Shown piece by piece: positions 59,048 to 64,000 of a stretch of DNA of 64,000 bases (within the stretch, counting starts at the first letter, position 1; each line of letters opens with the position of its first letter). The position numbers and the translations under genes are program-made. The stretch lies in contig NZ_BAABBA010000005.1 of the NCBI RefSeq assembly GCF_039537705.1, forward strand, positions 182,099 through 246,098. The letters are read 5' to 3'. Source of the DNA: Georgenia daeguensis (GTDB lineage: Bacteria; Actinomycetota; Actinomycetes; Actinomycetales; Actinomycetaceae). A model generated the notes under the pieces. The model was not told the origin of the DNA. It ran no database searches and saw only the letters and a program-made list of their open reading frames with translations.

Positions 59048-62000
59048 ATGACCACGCTCGCCCGCCCGAGCGCGAAGCAGGTGACGACCAGCCCGCTGCG
59101 GTTCGTCACCGCCGCCAGCCTGTTCGACGGCCACGACGCCTCCATCAACATCATGCGCCGGCTCATCCAGGACCGCGGCGCGGAGGTGGTGCACCTCGGG
59201 CACAACCGGTCCGTCGAGGACGTCGTGCGCGCGGCGCTGCAGGAGGACGCCGACGCCGTCGCGCTCTCCTCCTACCAGGGCGGTCACCTGGAGTACTTCC
59301 GCTACATGATCGACATGCTGGGCGAGCGCGGGGCCGGGCACGTACGCGTCTTCGGCGGGGGCGGCGGGACGATCACCCGGGAGGAGATCGCCGAGCTCGA
59401 GGCCAGCGGCGTGGAGCGGGTCTACCACCCCGACGACGGCATGAGGCTCGGCCTGACCGGGATGATCGACGACGTCGTCGACCGCACGGCACGCTCCCGG
59501 CAGGAGCGGGAGCCGGGGCCGCCCCCGGACGCCGCCGCCGTCGCCGCGGGCGACGACGCCGCAGTGGGACGGGTGCTCAGCGCGATCGAGGACGGCGCGT
59601 GGGACGGTGCCGAGCTGGAGCGGCTGCGACGGGCGTGGGCCGGGCGGGCGGCGAGCTCCGGCGTCGTCCCGGTGGTGGGGGTGACCGGCACCGGCGGCGC
59701 CGGAAAGTCCTCGGTGATCGACGAGCTGCTGAACAGGTTCCTCGGCGCATTCCCCCAGATGCGGGTGGCCGTGCTGTGCGTGGACCCGACGCGCCGGCGC
59801 ACCGGCGGAGCACTGCTCGGGGACCGGATCCGCATGAACTCGCTGCGCAGCCCCCGCGTGTACATGCGCTCGATGGCCACCCGTGCCAGCAACGTGGCGG
59901 TCAGCGCGGTGCTGGGGGACGCGGTGGCGTTCCTGCGCTCGGCCGGGTTCGACCTCGTGGTGGTGGAGACGGCGGGGATCGGGCAGGCGGACTCGGCCGT
60001 GGTTGAGCTGGTGGACCTGCCGGTGTACGTCATGACCAGCGACTACGGGGCGGCGAGCCAGCTCGAGAAGATCGACATGCTGGACCTGGCCGAGCTCGTG
60101 GTGCTCAACAAGTACGACCGGCGCGGGGCGGAGGACGCGCTGCGGGACGTGCGCAAGCAGTGGCGGCGCAACCGCGTCGCGTTCGACCTGCCCGACGACG
60201 ACGTGCCCGTCTACCCCACGATCGCCAGCCAGTTCAACGACCCGGGCGTCACGTGGATGTTCGTCAACCTGTGCCGTCTCCTCCGGGAGCGGGTGCTCGA
60301 CGGCCCCGACGGCGGAGCGGGCCCCGACGGCAGAGCGGCTTCCGACGGCGCGGCCGCCCGCCCGGCGCCGCGGGTGGACTTCCGGCCCGACGTCGGCACG
60401 AGCCTGCGCGAGCCGCGCGCCACCGTGCTGATCCCGCCGCACCGGGTGCGCTACCTCGCGGAGATCGCGGAGCAGGGGCGGGCGGCGAACGCGTCGATCG
60501 AGGCCCAGGCCGAGGTCGCTGACAGGGCCCAGGCGTACTGGCGGGCGCTGCGGGACCTGGACGATCCCCGGCTGCCCGAACCGCTGGGGCGCTACGCGGC
60601 TGCCGACCTGGACCTCACCGACCGAGGAGCCACCGGCGTGCGGGCCACGGGCTCAACGGCGGCGGACGCAACGGCCGCGGACGCAACGGCCGCGGACGTG
60701 CCGGCCGCGGACGCGACGGCCGTCGACGAGGCCGAGGAGGCCCGTCCCGACCCCACCCTGCTGCGGCTACGACGTCGCTATGACGACGCCGTCGGCGCCC
60801 TCTCTCCCGAGTCCGTGGCGCTGCTGCGCGGCTGGCCCGCGCGGCTGCGCTCCATCACGGAGGAGTCCGCGGAGTACGTGGTGCGCGGCCGGACGATCCG
60901 GGTGGACAACTACCGCGAGTCGCTCAGCCACCTGCGCGTGCCGAAGGTCGCGGCGCCGACGTACCGCGGGTGGGGGGATCTGCTGCAGTTCCTCGGCAAG
61001 GAGAACCTGCCGGGCCACTACCCGTACACCGCCGGCGTGTACCCCTACCGCCGCACGGGCGAGGACCCCACGCGGATGTTCGCCGGGGAGGGCACCCCGG
61101 AACGCACCAACCGTCGGTTCCACTACCTCTCACGCGGCCAGGCGGCCGTCCGGCTGTCGACGGCGTTCGACTCGGTGACGCTGTACGGCGAGGACCCGGC
61201 GCCGCGCCCGGACATCTACGGCAAGGTCGGGAACTCCGGCGTGAACGTGCCGACGCTGGACGACATGAAGAAGCTGTACTCCGGCTTCGACCTGTGCGCA
61301 CCGACGACGTCGGTGTCGATGACGATCAACGGCCCGGCGCCGATCATCCTGGCGATGTTCCTCAGGACCGCGGTCGACCAGCAGGTGGAGAAGTACCTGC
61401 GCGAGGACCCGGAGCGGTGGGCGGCGGCGCAGCGGCGCCTCGAGCAGATCTTCGCCGGCCGGGCGCGCCCGGCGTACGCGGGAGACCTGCCCGAGGGCCA
61501 CGACGGGCTGGGCCTCGCGCTGCTCGGCGTCACCGGGGAGGAGCTCGTCGACGCCGCCACGTACGAGCGGATCCGCACCGAGACGCTCCGCGTGGTCCGA
61601 GGCACCGTGCAGGCCGACATCCTCAAGGAGGACCAGGCGCAGAACACCTGCATCTTCAGCACGGAGTTCGCGCTGCGGATGATGGGTGACATCCAGGAGT
61701 ACTTCAGCCGGGAAGGGGTGCGGAACTTCTACTCGGTCTCGATCTCGGGATACCACATCGCCGAGGCGGGGGCGAACCCGATCAGCCAGCTGGCGTTCAC
61801 GCTCTCCAACGGGCTGACGTTCGTCGAGTACTACCTGGCCCGCGGGATGGCGGTGGACGACTTCGCGCCGAACCTGTCGTTCTTCTTCTCCAACGGGATG
61901 GACCCCGAGTACACGGTGATCGGCCGGGTGGCGCGGCGGATCTGGGCGCGCGCGATGCGGGAGCGCTACGGCGCGGGGCCGCGCAGCCAGATGCTGAAGT

Positions 62001-62701
62001 ACCACATCCAGACCTCAGGCCGGTCGCTGCACGCCCAGGAGATCCAGTTCAACGACATCCGCACCACCCTGCAGGCCCTCTACGCCCTCTTCGACGCGAC
62101 GAACAGCCTGCACACCAACGCCTACGACGAGGCGGTGACCACCCCGACGGAGGAGAGCGTCCGCCGCGCGATGGCCATCCAGATGATCATCACCAAGGAG
62201 CTGGGGCTGAGCGCGAACGAGAACCCGTGGCAGGGCAGCTTCGTCGTGTCCCGGCTGACCGACCTGGTGGAGGAGGCCGTCTACAAGGAGTTCGACGCGA
62301 TCAGCGAACGCGGCGGCGTCCTGGGCGCGATGGACACGATGTACCAGCGCGGCCGGATCCAGGAGGAGTCGCTGTACTACGAGCGCCGAAAGCACGACGG
62401 CTCGCTGCCCATCGTCGGGGTGAACACGTTCCTGCCGGCCGAGCACGCCGGGGAGATCCGCACGCCGGTGCAGCTGATCCGCTCCACCGAGGAGGAGAAG
62501 GCGCAGCAGATCGCCGGCGTGCACGCCTTCAAGGAGGCCCGCAACCCGCTCGCGCCCGACGGCCTCGCACTCCTCCAGCGCGCCGCCCGCGAGCGGGAGA
62601 ACGTCTTCGCGGCGCTGCTCGAGGCGGTGAGGACTCACAGCCTGGGGCAGATCACGCACGCGCTGTACGACGTCGGCGGCGAGTACCGTCGCAACATGTG
62701 A
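59048..62701 (+). CDS. icmF: Fused isobutyryl-CoA mutase (IcmF)
   Basis: This 1217-residue protein contains a B12-binding domain (~15-150, LFDGHDAS with the Co-ligating His at 29), a MeaB-like G-protein chaperone domain (P-loop GVTGTGGAGKSS at 211-222, VVVETAGIGQAD), and the TIM-barrel mutase. Phe678 in RMFAGEG and Gln865 in EDQAQNTC match the isobutyryl-CoA pair, where methylmalonyl-CoA mutase has Tyr and Arg. It isomerises isobutyryl- and n-butyryl-CoA using adenosylcobalamin. A repeat-rich linker (~538-558) makes it longer than the ~1090-residue IcmF enzymes I know. Confidence 0.96.
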   Translation: MTTLARPSAKQVTTSPLRFVTAASLFDGHDASINIMRRLIQDRGAEVVHLGHNRSVEDVVRAALQEDADAVALSSYQGGHLEYFRYMIDMLGERGAGHVRVFGGGGGTITREEIAELEASGVERVYHPDDGMRLGLTGMIDDVVDRTARSRQEREPGPPPDAAAVAAGDDAAVGRVLSAIEDGAWDGAELERLRRAWAGRAASSGVVPVVGVTGTGGAGKSSVIDELLNRFLGAFPQMRVAVLCVDPTRRRTGGALLGDRIRMNSLRSPRVYMRSMATRASNVAVSAVLGDAVAFLRSAGFDLVVVETAGIGQADSAVVELVDLPVYVMTSDYGAASQLEKIDMLDLAELVVLNKYDRRGAEDALRDVRKQWRRNRVAFDLPDDDVPVYPTIASQFNDPGVTWMFVNLCRLLRERVLDGPDGGAGPDGRAASDGAAARPAPRVDFRPDVGTSLREPRATVLIPPHRVRYLAEIAEQGRAANASIEAQAEVADRAQAYWRALRDLDDPRLPEPLGRYAAADLDLTDRGATGVRATGSTAADATAADATAADVPAADATAVDEAEEARPDPTLLRLRRRYDDAVGALSPESVALLRGWPARLRSITEESAEYVVRGRTIRVDNYRESLSHLRVPKVAAPTYRGWGDLLQFLGKENLPGHYPYTAGVYPYRRTGEDPTRMFAGEGTPERTNRRFHYLSRGQAAVRLSTAFDSVTLYGEDPAPRPDIYGKVGNSGVNVPTLDDMKKLYSGFDLCAPTTSVSMTINGPAPIILAMFLRTAVDQQVEKYLREDPERWAAAQRRLEQIFAGRARPAYAGDLPEGHDGLGLALLGVTGEELVDAATYERIRTETLRVVRGTVQADILKEDQAQNTCIFSTEFALRMMGDIQEYFSREGVRNFYSVSISGYHIAEAGANPISQLAFTLSNGLTFVEYYLARGMAVDDFAPNLSFFFSNGMDPEYTVIGRVARRIWARAMRERYGAGPRSQMLKYHIQTSGRSLHAQEIQFNDIRTTLQALYALFDATNSLHTNAYDEAVTTPTEESVRRAMAIQMIITKELGLSANENPWQGSFVVSRLTDLVEEAVYKEFDAISERGGVLGAMDTMYQRGRIQEESLYYERRKHDGSLPIVGVNTFLPAEHAGEIRTPVQLIRSTEEEKAQQIAGVHAFKEARNPLAPDGLALLQRAARERENVFAALLEAVRTHSLGQITHALYDVGGEYRRNM
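60662..60721 (+). repeat. 15-bp tandem repeat, four copies, in the mutase linker
   Basis: Units at 60662, 60677, 60692 and 60707 encode ADATA-type pentapeptides. The first two are identical and the others differ at two or three bases. Confidence 0.88.
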
Positions 62702-62806
62702 CATGGGTCTCCCGCGCATGGGCCGAGGCGGTAGCGTCCCGCCCACGCCCGGACCGCGCGCGTCCGGTCATTGCGGATCAACGCCGATCGACTCCCGGAG
62801 GCCTCC

Positions 62807-63799
62807 ATGTCCCGACGCCGGATCACCAGCGCAGCCCTCGCCTGCACGCTCGCCCTGACGCTCCTCGCCTGCTCCGGGGAGACGGAGCCCGAGGCCACCG
62901 ACGACGCCGGAGCTACCGCCGGTGGCGCCGCCGGCACCGAGACCGTCACCCTGGGCCTGATCCCGATCATCGACGTCGCGCCCGTCTACGTCGGCATGGA
63001 TCAGGGCTTCTTCGAGGACGAGGGGATCGAGCTCGAGCTGAGCACGGGCCAGGGCGGCGCGGCGATCGTGCCGGGCGTGGTCAGCGGGAGCATCGACTTC
63101 GGGTTCGGCAACAACCTCTCGCTCGTGATCGGGTCCTCCAACGGCCTCCCGCTCCAGGTGGTCGCCTCCGGTGTGGACAGCACCGGCGACCCGGAGCAGG
63201 ACCCGTACACGATCGTGACGGCCGACGACTCGCTCCAGCGCCCCGCGGACCTGGAGGGTAAGACGGTAGCGGTCAACACTCTCAAGGCCATCGGGGACAC
63301 CGTCGTGCGGGCCTCCGTCCGTTCGGACGGCGGGGACCCGGACGCCGTGGAGTTCGTCGAGATGCCGTTCCCGAACATGACGGCCGCGCTGGTGGCGGGC
63401 GACGTCGACGCCGCCTGGCAGGTAGAGCCCTTCATCACGCTCGGTGAGGCGGACGGCGTCCGTGTGCTGACAACCCCACTGAACGACTTCACCGACGAGA
63501 CGATCGAGGTCTCGTCGTACTTCACCTCGCAGAAGTTCGCGCAGGAGAACCCCGAGCTGGTCGACGGATTCCGTGCGGCGATCGAGAAGTCGCTCGCCTA
63601 CTCGCAGGAGAACCCGGACGCGGTGCGCGAGGTGCTACCGAGCTACCTCGAGGTCGAGCCAGACCTCGCCGAGCGGCTCATCCTGCCCGCGTGGAACACC
63701 GAGGTGAGCGAGCCGACCTTCGAGATCTTCGCGGAACTCGCCGGAACGGACGGCCTCATCCAGGGCGACGTCGACCTGGACACCCTTCTCGGCAGGTAA
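62807..63799 (+). CDS. ABC-type substrate-binding lipoprotein, NMT1/SsuA/TauA-like
   Basis: The 330-residue precursor has a lipobox (LTLLAC, Cys ~23), then an Asp/Glu/Ala/Thr linker and an NMT1-type domain with GLIPIIDVAPVYVGMDQGFFEDEGI (seen in parts), SGSIDFGFGNN and LEGKTVAVNTLKAIGD. Such proteins deliver nitrate, sulfonates or pyrimidine precursors. No permease or ATPase is adjacent, and the next gene runs the other way. ATG at 62807 with GGAGG eight bases upstream. Confidence 0.87.
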   Translation: MSRRRITSAALACTLALTLLACSGETEPEATDDAGATAGGAAGTETVTLGLIPIIDVAPVYVGMDQGFFEDEGIELELSTGQGGAAIVPGVVSGSIDFGFGNNLSLVIGSSNGLPLQVVASGVDSTGDPEQDPYTIVTADDSLQRPADLEGKTVAVNTLKAIGDTVVRASVRSDGGDPDAVEFVEMPFPNMTAALVAGDVDAAWQVEPFITLGEADGVRVLTTPLNDFTDETIEVSSYFTSQKFAQENPELVDGFRAAIEKSLAYSQENPDAVREVLPSYLEVEPDLAERLILPAWNTEVSEPTFEIFAELAGTDGLIQGDVDLDTLLGR

Positions 63800-63830
63800 T
63801 CACCCCACCCAGGCGCCGCCGCCGGCCCGA

Positions 63831-64000
63831 TCAGAAGGGTGGTGGGTCGTCGTTCTCGTCGTGGAGGGGTTCCGGCTGGGCGTGGTGGGGGTGGTGGACG
63901 GCGATGAGGGTGACGGTGCCGTTGGGTTCGCGCCGGTAGGTGTGCCCGGAGGGGGTGCGCCAGATGAAGATGCCGGGCTCGGGCTGGGTGACGGCGAAGG
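63831..64000 (-). CDS. C-terminal end of a probable DUF222/HNH endonuclease-type protein (partial)
   Basis: The reading frame is open to the right edge. The last 55 residues read TPSGHTYRREPNGTV, then a His/Pro-rich acidic tail ending DDPPPF. The TPSGHTY segment resembles the conserved end of DUF222-HNH proteins, which occur as multicopy families in Micrococcales. The HNH core is outside the window, so the call is tentative. Confidence 0.5.
   Translation of the reverse strand, partial: FAVTQPEPGIFIWRTPSGHTYRREPNGTVTLIAVHHPHHAQPEPLHDENDDPPPF

Noticed and set aside
59048..62701. Methylmalonyl-CoA or pivalyl-CoA mutase specificity
   Set aside because: The Phe in RMFAGEG and Gln in EDQAQNTC follow the isobutyryl-CoA pattern as I remember it, so IcmF is preferred.

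Overview
The window is about 64 kb of very GC-rich DNA with dense coding, many GTG starts and many 1-8 nt gene overlaps. The gene set is that of a Gram-positive actinobacterium: Lsr2, CarD next to IspD-IspF, SenX3-RegX3 facing PhoU, a WXG100 protein, a DUF3263 protein, a DUF4032 protein and GroEL under HrcA/CIRCE control. I would guess an order Micrococcales organism (Georgenia/Cellulomonas-like), but the genus cannot be fixed from this sequence. Apart from one decayed multicopper oxidase and a partial HNH-type gene at the right edge, it reads as core chromosome. No prophage, insertion sequence or CRISPR array is visible.

Layout. 0-6 kb: tail of a CPBP membrane protease, then a four-gene minus-strand operon (fatty acyl-CoA reductase with HAD domain, short-chain reductase, PlsC acyltransferase, alkyl-DHAP-synthase-like flavoprotein) that matches the steps of the eukaryotic ether-lipid pathway. 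6-10 kb: two HD-domain paralogues around a WXG100 gene, and a DUF1876 protein. 10-17 kb: NarL-type two-component pair, membrane protein with a multicopper oxidase pseudogene, groEL with two CIRCE operators, ECF sigma/anti-sigma pair facing a lipoprotein. 17-27 kb: GH15-like protein, SGNH hydrolase, phytoene-dehydrogenase-like oxidoreductase, LytR_C and DUF3263 proteins, uracil-DNA glycosylase, Crp/Fnr regulator, tRNA-Thr(UGU), DsbA-like protein, Ser/Thr kinase. 27-33 kb: otsA-otsB trehalose synthesis, a UgpC-type ATPase, a DUF4032 protein. 33-39 kb: rlmB-cysS, an MFS transporter, ispF-ispD-carD. 39-45 kb: lipoprotein, regX3-senX3, phoU, gpmA, lsr2, tRNA-Thr(CGU). 45-54 kb: secreted peptidase-like lipoprotein, holB-tmk, alpha/beta hydrolase, Gfo/Idh oxidoreductase, topA, YihY/BrkB protein. 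54-64 kb: GH65 phosphorylase with beta-phosphoglucomutase, PAP2 phosphatase, fused isobutyryl-CoA mutase, orphan substrate-binding lipoprotein, edge of an HNH-type gene.

Themes. (1) The most interesting unit is the putative ether-lipid operon at 496-6042. (2) About 18 genes have a TANNNT hexamer 6-7 nt before the start codon and little or no Shine-Dalgarno sequence, which predicts widespread leaderless transcription and fixes many GTG starts. (3) Trehalose and alpha-glucan handling appears twice (otsAB, and GH65 plus beta-phosphoglucomutase). (4) Short in-frame tandem repeats lie in linkers or tails of several proteins (CPBP tail, Ser/Thr kinase, OtsA tail, mutase linker).
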